Shown here: positions 57,953 to 64,000 of the stretch, piece by piece | How positions within the stretch are numbered: position 1 is the stretch's first letter | Layout of the letters: each line of letters opens with the position of its first letter | DNA from: Massilia varians | GTDB lineage: Bacteria; Pseudomonadota; Gammaproteobacteria; Burkholderiales; Burkholderiaceae_D | Direction of reading: 5' to 3' | Assembly: GCF_027923905.1 (NCBI RefSeq) | Contig: NZ_AP026966.1 | Coordinates: 434,001-498,000, forward strand | DNA length: 64,000 bases | Position numbers and translations under genes: made by a program | The notes under the pieces: model-generated | The model's database searches: none | Told to the model about the DNA's origin: nothing | What the model saw: only the letters and a program-made list of their open reading frames with translations

Positions 57953-59161
57953 ATGCATGCCATGGGCACCACCGAGATTTTCCTGATCGCAATGCTGATC
58001 ATCTTCAGCCTGCCTTACCTGATCTGGCGGCTGGGGAACACCGATTACTACGCGCCGCTGGTCGTGGTGCAGATCATCGCCGGTGTACTGCTGGGGCCGG
58101 GCGTCCTTGGCCGCGCTTATCCGGAATACTATGACTTCGTGTTCAACCCGCAAGTCATTGCGAGTCTGAACGGCGTGGCCTGGTGGGCCGTGATGATCTT
58201 CGTGATGCTGGCCGGGATCGAGCTCGATCTCAAGAAGGCATGGGAGCACCGGCGCGAGAGCGCCATCACGGCCGGGCTGGCACTGGGCACCCCGCTGCTG
58301 TTCGGCAGCGTGGCGGCGCTCGGCATGCTGGGCTACGCCGGCTGGGTCGGCCCCGCGGCGCGCGACTGGCAGTTCGTGCTCGGAGTAGGCATGGCCTGCG
58401 CCGTGACCGCGTTGCCGATCCTGATCCTGCTGATGGAAAAACTGGCGATCCTGCGCGAGCCGATCGGCCAGCGCATCCTGCGCTATGCCAGCCTGGACGA
58501 CATCGCGATCTGGGGCGTGCTGGCCCTGATCCTGCTGGACTGGGAGCGCGTCGGCCGCCAGCTCGGCTTCGTGCTGGCCTTCGCCGCCGCGACCTGGCTG
58601 TTCCGCCGCCTGATGCGCCGCCTGGAAGAGCGTGACCGCTGGTATGTGGCGCTGGTATGGCTGGTCATCTGCGCCTTCTCCGCCGACTGGGCCGGCCTGC
58701 ACTACATGGTCGGCGCCTTCCTGGCCGGGGCCGTCATGGATGCCAAATGGTTTGACCAGGAACGGCTCGATTTTCTGCGCCATAACGTGCTGCTGGTCCT
58801 GATGCCGGTGTTCTTCCTCAGCACCGGCCTGCGTACCAACTGGGCGGTAGGCGGTTCGGCCGTGTTCATCGCCGCCGCCGTCTTGCTGTTCGCCTCGGTA
58901 ACAGGCAAGCTGGTCGGTACTCACGTCGCGGGACGGGTGCTGAAATGGGGCGATGGCGAAGCGTCGATCATCGGCTGGCTCCTGCAGACCAAGGCGTTGA
59001 TCATGATCATCTTCGCCAATATCCTGCTCGACAAGGGCATCATTACCAGCGAAACCTTCACCGCCCTGCTGCTGATGGCGATCGGCAGCACCATGCTGAC
59101 CGTGCCCGTGGTGTATCCCAAGCTGCGGCGGGCGGCGGCGCTGGTGTGCAAAACCAGTTGA
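57953..59161 (+). CDS. CPA2-family cation:proton antiporter
   Basis: A 402-residue membrane protein with about 12 helices of the KefB/Na+:H+ exchanger type, without the C-terminal RCK domain of KefB/C. Recognisable segments: LPYLIWRLGNTDYYAPLVV, VIASLNGVAWWAVMIFVMLAGIELDLKKAW (in part MLAGIELDLKKAW), VGMACAVTALPILILLMEKL and LHYMVGAFLAGAVMDAKWF. Probably exchanges K+ or Na+ for protons. Start after AGGAGACGCC. Not linked to the sugar genes, divergent from them. Confidence 0.88.
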   Translation: MHAMGTTEIFLIAMLIIFSLPYLIWRLGNTDYYAPLVVVQIIAGVLLGPGVLGRAYPEYYDFVFNPQVIASLNGVAWWAVMIFVMLAGIELDLKKAWEHRRESAITAGLALGTPLLFGSVAALGMLGYAGWVGPAARDWQFVLGVGMACAVTALPILILLMEKLAILREPIGQRILRYASLDDIAIWGVLALILLDWERVGRQLGFVLAFAAATWLFRRLMRRLEERDRWYVALVWLVICAFSADWAGLHYMVGAFLAGAVMDAKWFDQERLDFLRHNVLLVLMPVFFLSTGLRTNWAVGGSAVFIAAAVLLFASVTGKLVGTHVAGRVLKWGDGEASIIGWLLQTKALIMIIFANILLDKGIITSETFTALLLMAIGSTMLTVPVVYPKLRRAAALVCKTS

Positions 59162-59319
59162 ATTTGGGGTTCAGGAACCAGGCTTCACTTTGCTCAGCCG
59201 CAAGCCGTTTGTCCCGGATCCATGCCGACAACCGACACGCTGGCTGGGCTGAGCTTGCGCAAGCGCCTTCGGGTGCCGCTTTCTAAGATGGCTTCATTGC
59301 TCCTGCAGAGGAGGGAGAA

Positions 59320-59820
59320 ATGGACCAATTCACGAAGCGCCAGGCGGCAAACGAAGCCGATCTGTCGCACCCGAATGTCGCCGCTTTCCTGAAGGCGATT
59401 GCCGCGGCAGAAGGCGGCGCCTACGATTTCAAATATGGCGCGCTGCGCGGCAGGACGAACGACCGCTGGCGCTTCAGCGACATGTCGACCCACCCTGGAG
59501 CGGGCATCGACGGCAAGTCCACCGCTGCCGGCATGTACCAGATCACGCGGCCGACCTGGCGTCACCACGGTGGCAAGCTGGGCTTGAAGGACTTCTCGCC
59601 GCGCACGCAGGACTTGATCGCGGTCGAGATCCTGCGCAGCCTGGACATTATCGATGCCATCAAACAGGGCGATATCGCGGACGTCATGCCCGAGGCGGCG
59701 CGCATCTGGGCCGCGCTGCCCACCGGACCGGGGCAGCGCAACCACTACCCGCCGCAACGCCACGTCAGCTTCGAGCGCTTCCTGTCCGCCTATCGCGACG
59801 CCGGCGGCAGCGTCGCCTGA
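59320..59820 (+). CDS. GH104 lysozyme-like peptidoglycan hydrolase
   Basis: A 166-residue protein resembling lambda endolysin R (GH104 lytic transglycosylase): AFLKAIAAAEGGAYDFKYGA with the catalytic Glu, then GIDGKSTAAGMYQITRPTW, DLIAVEILRSLDIID and NHYPPQRHVSFERFLSAYRDA. It has no signal peptide and no adjacent holin. Such genes also occur outside prophages; no other phage genes are near. GAGGAGGGAG precedes the start. Confidence 0.8.
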   Translation: MDQFTKRQAANEADLSHPNVAAFLKAIAAAEGGAYDFKYGALRGRTNDRWRFSDMSTHPGAGIDGKSTAAGMYQITRPTWRHHGGKLGLKDFSPRTQDLIAVEILRSLDIIDAIKQGDIADVMPEAARIWAALPTGPGQRNHYPPQRHVSFERFLSAYRDAGGSVA

Positions 59821-59835
59821 GCGGCCGCCGATCGC

Positions 59836-61410
59836 TCAGCCCTTGCGCTGGGCGAGCCCATGCAGCAAGGGGTGCAGCAGGTCGAAGTCGATCGGCTTGG
59901 TGATATGGTGGTCGAAGCCGGCCTCGAAGGCGCGTTCGCGGTCTTTCTGCTGGCCCCATCCGGTGGTGGCGATGAGCATGGCCTGCGCGCCGGCAGGCTG
60001 CTGGCGCATGCGGCGGGCCAGTTCGTAGCTGTTCATGTCCGGCAAGCCGATGTCCAGCAGGGCAGCAGCGGGCGCGAAGACAGGAAGCAGGTCTAGCGCC
60101 TCGGCAGCGCAATGGGCGACGCGGACTGCGCAGCCCGAGCATTCGAGCGCCATCGCCAGCATCTGGGCCGCATCCTCGTTGTCGTCCACCACCAGTACCC
60201 GGACCCTGGCTGCGAGCGCGCCGGACGGAGCAGCCCCTACCGGATGGACGGCCGCCGCCGACAGCGGCAGGCGCACGCTGAAGCTGCTGCCCTTGCCGGG
60301 ACCGGCGCTGTCTGCGGCGATGCTGCCGCCATGCAGTTCGACGATGCCGCGCACCAGGGCCAGGCCGATGCCGAGTCCGCCCCTGGAGCGTTCCAGCGCG
60401 GGCTCGAGCTGCGAAAACATGTCGAAGATATTGGCCAGCGCGTCGGCCGGGATACCGATGCCGTTGTCGCTCACCCGGATCTCGGCCATGCCGCCGTCGC
60501 AGGAAAGCTGGAGTTCGATCAGGCCGCCCTCGGGCGTGTACTTGGCCGCATTGGTGAGCAGGTTCAGGACGACCTGGGACAGGCGCGTCGGGTCGCCGTC
60601 CACGATGACCGGCGGCGGCGCAATCGACAGCCGCAGCGTATGGCCTGCCGCTTCCATGGTCGTGGCCAGGTCCTGGGCCGCGCCTGTCACCAGCGCGGAC
60701 AGTTCGACCGCGCTGCGGCGCAGCTGCATGCGCCCCTGCGTGATACGCGAGACTTCCATCAGGTCGTCCACCAGCCGTGTCAGGTGGCGCAGCTGCCGGT
60801 CGAAGGCCTGCAGCAGGCGGCCGTCGGCGCTGCGGGCGAACTTCAGCGTGAGCACGTCGAGCGCACTGCGCATGGGCGCCAGCGGATTGCGCAGCTCGTG
60901 CGACAGCGTCGCCAGGAATTCGTCCTTGCGCCGGTCGGCGGCCGACAGCTGGGCGTTGAGTTTCTTGAGTTCTTCCTCGGCGCTGCTGCGCGCCGCCAGC
61001 GCGGCTTCGGCCGTCTTGCGCGCCTCCAGCAGCTCGCGCTCGTAAGCCTTACGGTCGGACGCCTTGAACAAGGCCCAGTGATCGACCAGCCGGCCCCCCT
61101 CCTGCTGCCGTACGATATTGATCAGTACCGGGATGCGCTCTTGGGAGCGGGTGCGCAGGTCGACCTGGATCTCGGCCACCGAGCCCTGCACCTCGAGGAT
61201 GGGCTGGCAGTGCGTGTGATAGAACAGGCGCGCACCGACCGGCAACATGTCGCGCATGCGCATGGCGCCAGCCAGTTCCTCATGGGTGTAGCCGAGCCAG
61301 GTGCATGCCGTGTCGTTGGCGCGCAGAATGAGGCCGTCGGCCGCGGTGACGACGAGCGCGCAGGCCGCATGGTCGAACAGGAGTTCGCCCGGAAGAGGGT
61401 CTGCTGACAC
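59836..61410 (-). CDS. PAS hybrid sensor histidine kinase/response regulator
   Basis: A 524-residue hybrid kinase. A PAS domain (residues 10-110, LVVTAADGLILRANDTACTW), a coiled-coil (ELLEARKTAEAAL to KKLNAQLSAA), an HisKA domain with SHELRNPLAPMRSAL, an HATPase with NLLTNAAKYTPEGG, DNGIGIP and GGLGIGLALVRGIVELHGG, and a C-terminal receiver with VRVLVVDDNEDAAQ and LLDIGLPDM. It begins with GTG at 61410, five bases from the stop of the RsbQ-like gene, so it is translationally coupled. The receiver has no output domain. Signal likely from the RsbQ-like hydrolase. Confidence 0.88.
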   Translation of the reverse strand: MSADPLPGELLFDHAACALVVTAADGLILRANDTACTWLGYTHEELAGAMRMRDMLPVGARLFYHTHCQPILEVQGSVAEIQVDLRTRSQERIPVLINIVRQQEGGRLVDHWALFKASDRKAYERELLEARKTAEAALAARSSAEEELKKLNAQLSAADRRKDEFLATLSHELRNPLAPMRSALDVLTLKFARSADGRLLQAFDRQLRHLTRLVDDLMEVSRITQGRMQLRRSAVELSALVTGAAQDLATTMEAAGHTLRLSIAPPPVIVDGDPTRLSQVVLNLLTNAAKYTPEGGLIELQLSCDGGMAEIRVSDNGIGIPADALANIFDMFSQLEPALERSRGGLGIGLALVRGIVELHGGSIAADSAGPGKGSSFSVRLPLSAAAVHPVGAAPSGALAARVRVLVVDDNEDAAQMLAMALECSGCAVRVAHCAAEALDLLPVFAPAAALLDIGLPDMNSYELARRMRQQPAGAQAMLIATTGWGQQKDRERAFEAGFDHHITKPIDFDLLHPLLHGLAQRKG

Positions 61411-61415
61411 GGCAT

Positions 61416-62225
61416 TCAGCGCAGGGTTTGCGCGAGAAATTCGTCGATGGCGTTCGAGCTCGCGGTGGGGGCGCTCATGTGCGGGCAGTGGCCGACGTTT
61501 TCGATGATGTGCAGGGTGCTGGACGGCAGGTGCCGGTGCAAATACTGGCCGACGGCGACCGGCGCGACCAGGTCGTCGCTGCACTGCAGGATCAGGGCCG
61601 GGACGGTCGACTTCGGCACGTCGGCGCGGTGGTCGGACGTGAAGGTCACGCGGGCGAAGTGCTTGGCGATCTCGGGATCGTTGCGGCAGAAGCTGCTGGT
61701 CAGTTCATCGCGCAGCTTGGGTTGGTTGGGCGCGCCCATGATGGCCGGCGCCATGCTGCTCGACCAGCCGAGGTAATTCGCATCCATCGTCTCCAGCAGC
61801 TCGTCGATGTCCTCGTGGCTGAAGCCGCCGGTGTAGTCGCCGTCATTGATGTAGCACGGCGAGGGGCCCACCATCACTTGCGCCATGAACTTCTCCGGCG
61901 CCTTGATGGTGGCCAGCAGGCCGATCATGGTGCTGACCGAGTGCCCGACGAACACCACCGGACCGGTGGCGAAGGCATCGAGGATCTCGAGCAGGTCGTC
62001 GGCGTAGCCCTGCAGGCTGCCGTACTTGGCGCGGTCGTAGGCGGACAGGTCGGAGCCGCCGCTGCCGACCAGGTCGAAGGAGATGGTGCGGAAGCGGTTT
62101 TCGTAGGCCGGCGCGAGGAAGCGCCACATGGTCTGGTCGCAGCCGAATCCATGTGCAAACACCATGGTTGCTGAACCATTACCGGAAACACGGACATTGT
62201 TGCGAAGCTGGATGCGGGAGCTCAT
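61416..62225 (-). CDS. RsbQ/KAI2-like alpha/beta hydrolase
   Basis: A 269-residue alpha/beta hydrolase strongly resembling RsbQ of Bacillus subtilis: NNVRVSGNG, MVFAHGFGCDQTMWRFLAPA, FDLVGSGGSDLSAYD, FVGHSVSTMIGLLATI, MVGPSPCYINDGDYTGGF, NYLGWSSSMAP, FCRNDPEIAKHFARVTFTSD, LILQCSDDLVAP and VGHCPHMSAP. The triad is Ser96, Asp218 and His246. In Bacillus the protein activates the PAS phosphatase RsbP in response to energy stress; plant D14/KAI2 receptors are related. Here it precedes a PAS-histidine kinase. No signal peptide. Confidence 0.9.
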   Translation of the reverse strand: MSSRIQLRNNVRVSGNGSATMVFAHGFGCDQTMWRFLAPAYENRFRTISFDLVGSGGSDLSAYDRAKYGSLQGYADDLLEILDAFATGPVVFVGHSVSTMIGLLATIKAPEKFMAQVMVGPSPCYINDGDYTGGFSHEDIDELLETMDANYLGWSSSMAPAIMGAPNQPKLRDELTSSFCRNDPEIAKHFARVTFTSDHRADVPKSTVPALILQCSDDLVAPVAVGQYLHRHLPSSTLHIIENVGHCPHMSAPTASSNAIDEFLAQTLR

Positions 62226-62345
62226 CGGTGTCGACGGGAGGAGTTGAACTGAGCGATTATAGCCCTGTCATGTCGCGCAGGCCCGCACTTTTGACCCGGA
62301 ATTGTCCAGTTTTGGGCGACTGTTGTTTGCCTGGCGCCGGAAAAC

Positions 62346-62370
62346 AAAAAGCCCAGCCAAATGGCTGGGC
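62346..62370 (-). terminator. Terminator after tRNA-Thr
   Basis: Minus strand GCCCAGCC-ATTT-GGCTGGGC followed by TTTTTGTTTT, 18 bases past the tRNA CCA end. Confidence 0.9.
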
Positions 62371-62387
62371 TCAATGCTTGAGAATCA

Positions 62388-62463
62388 TGGTGCCGACTGC
62401 AGGACTCGAACCCGCCACCTGATGATTACAAATCAACTGCTCTACCTGATGAGCTAAGTCGGC
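62388..62463 (-). tRNA. tRNA-Thr (anticodon TGT)
   Basis: A 76-nt tRNA encoded with CCA. Acceptor stem GCCGACT / AGTCGGC, D arm GCTC...GAGC, anticodon loop TTTGTAA giving TGT (62428-62430), T arm GCGGGTTCGAGTCCTGC. It decodes ACA. The anticodon stem (GTTGA/TCATC) has one T-T mismatch at 28-42. Confidence 0.95.
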
Positions 62464-62488
62464 TTAATCTTGGAACAACGATTATACG

Positions 62489-62968
62489 CTATTTGATGCG
62501 CGTCAACGTCGGGCGTCCGCCCTTCTTGGGCGGCTCGTCGTCGCCGCCCGGTGCGGCAGTCGTCTCGACCGGCGCTTCCGTTCCCTTTGCCGGCACCGCC
62601 GACAAGGAAGGCGCCGCCGCTTCTTCAGCAGAAGGAGGGGCCGTCTCGGACGCGGTCACGTTCACCTCGAAGGCCATGCCCTGGCCGTTCTCGTTCGCGT
62701 AAATCGCCAGCACGTTCTGCACCGGAATGTACAGCTCGCGCGAGACGCCATTGAAGCGCGCGCGGAAGTGGATCGCGTCGTTGTCCATCTTCAGGCCCGA
62801 GGTGGCGCCATAGCTGATGTTCAGGATGATCTCGCCTTTGCGGACGTATTCCATCGGCACCGTCGTGGCGGCGTCGACCTTGACCGCGAGGTAGGGCGTG
62901 TAGCCGCTGTCCGTGCACCATTCGTAGATGGCGCGCAGCAGGTAGGGCTTGGTGGAAATCTCGGACAT
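62489..62968 (-). CDS. sspB: ClpXP specificity-enhancing factor SspB
   Basis: A 159-residue protein starting MSEISTKPYLLRAIYEWCTD, the SspB signature, followed by YTPYLAVKVDAATTVPMEYV and GEIILNISYGATSGLKMDND. The C-terminal part is a long flexible acidic/Pro tail ending in a short basic stretch, which in SspB carries the ClpX-binding motif (here GRPTLTRIK). It delivers ssrA-tagged substrates to ClpXP. Downstream of sspA, as usual. Confidence 0.93.
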   Translation of the reverse strand: MSEISTKPYLLRAIYEWCTDSGYTPYLAVKVDAATTVPMEYVRKGEIILNISYGATSGLKMDNDAIHFRARFNGVSRELYIPVQNVLAIYANENGQGMAFEVNVTASETAPPSAEEAAAPSLSAVPAKGTEAPVETTAAPGGDDEPPKKGGRPTLTRIK

Positions 62969-63096
62969 GGACGTGATAAAAAAAGCAAACCTATACACGC
63001 CAGTTTAGCGGATTCGCCCGGAAGGCGTCCGAAAACCAGCGTGTAGCGAATCGGGAGATACGCGATGCGGGCGCCAACACGCGCCCGCAACAAGCA

Positions 63097-63708
63097 TCAG
63101 CGGCGCATCACCTTCTCGGAAGGGGTCAGCGCCTCGATGTAGGCCGGACGCGAGAAGATGCGCTCGGCGTACTTCATCAGCGGAGCCGCGGTCTTCGACA
63201 GCTCGATGCCGTAGTGGTCCAGGCGCCAGAGCAGCGGGGCGATGGCGACGTCCAGCATCGAGAACTCGTCGCCCAGCATGTACTTGTTCTTCAGGAACAG
63301 CGGGGCCAGCGTGGTCAGGCGGTCGCGGATTTCCGCACGGGCCTTTTCCTGGCTCTTGTCGTTCGTCTTGTTGCGCTCGCTTTCCAGCGTGTGCACGTGG
63401 ACGAACAGTTCCTTCTCGAAGTTGAACAGCATCAGGCGGGCACGGGCGCGCATCAGCGGGTCGGCCGGCATCAGCTGCGGGTGCGGGAAGCGCTCGTCGA
63501 TGTATTCGTTGATGATGTTCGACTCATACAGGATCAGTTCGCGCTCGACCAGGATCGGCACCTGGCCATACGGGTTCATGGTCGAGATGTCTTCCGGCTT
63601 GTTGAACAGGTCGACGTCGCGCACCTCGAAGTCCATGCCCTTTTCGAACAGGACCAGGCGGCAGCGTTGGGAGAACGGGCACGTGGTGCCGGAGTAGAGA
63701 ACCATCAT
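63097..63708 (-). CDS. sspA: Stringent starvation protein A (GST fold)
   Basis: A 203-residue GST-fold protein. VLYSGTTCPFSQRCRLVLFE at the N-terminus is the thioredoxin-like half without a GSH-binding cysteine pattern; MNPYGQVPILVERELILYES and an all-helical second half follow, with LGDEFSMLDVAIAPLLWRLD. It binds RNA polymerase and influences stationary-phase/acid tolerance genes. Encoded between petC and sspB as in other beta-proteobacteria. GAGGAA lies upstream of the ATG. Confidence 0.94.
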   Translation of the reverse strand: MMVLYSGTTCPFSQRCRLVLFEKGMDFEVRDVDLFNKPEDISTMNPYGQVPILVERELILYESNIINEYIDERFPHPQLMPADPLMRARARLMLFNFEKELFVHVHTLESERNKTNDKSQEKARAEIRDRLTTLAPLFLKNKYMLGDEFSMLDVAIAPLLWRLDHYGIELSKTAAPLMKYAERIFSRPAYIEALTPSEKVMRR

Positions 63709-63761
63709 GGTTTGTAGTTCCTCAAGAAACAATGGGGTGAAGCGCTGTGCGGTTCACCCCG

Positions 63762-63797
63762 AAAAATGATTGCCCGTATTATAGCCAACCGGGCAAT
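63762..63797 (-). terminator. petC terminator candidate overlapping an sspA -10 element
   Basis: Minus strand ATTGCCCG / CGGGCAAT with a 13-base loop, then TCATTTTTC. The loop contains TATAAT (63778-63783), a perfect -10, but no clear -35 lies 16-18 bases before it (closest TTCGCT), so attenuation plus a weak sspA promoter is the likely reading. Confidence 0.5.
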
Positions 63798-63807
63798 GAA
63801 AGCGAAT

Positions 63808-64000
63808 TTACTTCACTTCTTTCCAGTAGGATTTGTTTAAAAGCCAAGCAAGGAAGGCAAATCCTGTCATGAACAACAACACGATAACGCCCAACTTCTT
63901 GCGCGTGTCTTGCGCTGGCTCAGCCATCCACACCAGATACGCAACCAGGTCGGCGGTGGCAGTGTCGAATTCCTGCGGGGTCATCGTGCCCGGTTGTACC
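63808..64000 (-). CDS. petC: Cytochrome c1 (petC), 3' end only
   Basis: The last 63 codons of cytochrome c1 of the bc1 complex, running off the window edge. It reads MTPQEFDTATADLVAYLVWM, AEPAQDTRKKLGVIVLLF, FAFLAWLLNKSYWKEVK and stop: the C-terminal membrane anchor. The heme site is outside the window. The order petC-sspA-sspB confirms the beta-proteobacterial context. Confidence 0.85.
   Translation of the reverse strand, partial: VQPGTMTPQEFDTATADLVAYLVWMAEPAQDTRKKLGVIVLLFMTGFAFLAWLLNKSYWKEVK

Noticed and set aside
59320..59820. Prophage remnant around the GH104 lysozyme
   Set aside because: No holin, spanin, integrase, tail or capsid genes nearby; neighbours are ordinary housekeeping and sensory genes.
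59817..59839. Convergent hairpin CTGAGCG/CGCTCAG as a terminator
   Set aside because: It is only seven base pairs, overlaps both stop codons and has no T-run, so I did not list it as a terminator.

Overview
The window is GC-rich bacterial chromosome with dense, short-spaced operons. Gene content points to a betaproteobacterium of the Oxalobacteraceae, most like Massilia/Telluria. The pointers are a PEP-CTERM protein with PrsT, the petC-sspA-sspB order, fused isobutyryl-CoA mutase, and a carbohydrate locus with a TonB receptor and tryptophan-halogenase-like genes. This is inferred from gene families, not from a database search. No insertion sequence, prophage or CRISPR array was seen.

Layout. 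(1) 1-7.3 kb: a surface/PEP-CTERM neighbourhood with two FeeM-type N-acyl amino acid synthases, an E1-like (ThiF) adenylyltransferase, a methyltransferase, a PEP-CTERM protein behind a textbook sigma-54 promoter, and the PrsT TPR lipoprotein. (2) 7.5-10 kb: a small hypothetical gene, a deletion scar joining a MoaD/ThiS start to the 3' part of a BNR-repeat gene, and a solitary HsdR-N nuclease-like gene of lower GC. (3) 10.2-18.4 kb: fused isobutyryl-CoA mutase with a LiuR-like 20-bp palindrome, an indolepyruvate ferredoxin oxidoreductase-family enzyme and a Nac-like LysR regulator. (4) 18.4-21.6 kb: an HD-GYP phosphodiesterase, an SDR remnant, a DsbA-fold isomerase and a GGDEF cyclase. (5) 21.9-32.7 kb: a tad/Flp pilus locus (pilin, CpaA, an extra AAA ATPase, CpaB, CpaC, lipoprotein, CpaE, CpaF, TadB, TadC, TadD) with no TadE/F/G genes. 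(6) 32.7-33.9 kb: two small envelope proteins.

(7) 34-57.8 kb: a large beta-glucan/beta-glucoside utilisation region. It holds a GH16 glucanase (interrupted by a stop), a polysaccharide deacetylase, a TonB receptor, a halogenase-SapC-cupin-halogenase module, a GH1-GH3-glucokinase-glucose transporter operon, a LacI regulator and an ABC sugar importer whose binding protein is frameshifted at a G9 tract. Four near-identical LacI-type palindromes (TGGAAACGTTTCCA type) sit at four promoters here, which suggests one regulator controls uptake, hydrolysis and phosphorylation. A nuoA-like/SugE cluster with a divergent LysR gene is inserted in the middle.

(8) 57.9-64 kb: a cation:proton antiporter, a GH104 lysozyme, an RsbQ-like hydrolase translationally coupled to a PAS hybrid histidine kinase, tRNA-Thr(TGT), sspB, sspA and the 3' end of petC.

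The main leads are the LacI regulon, the FeeM/ThiF/PEP-CTERM cluster, the RsbQ-kinase pair and several broken genes (deletion scars, a stop, a homopolymer frameshift).
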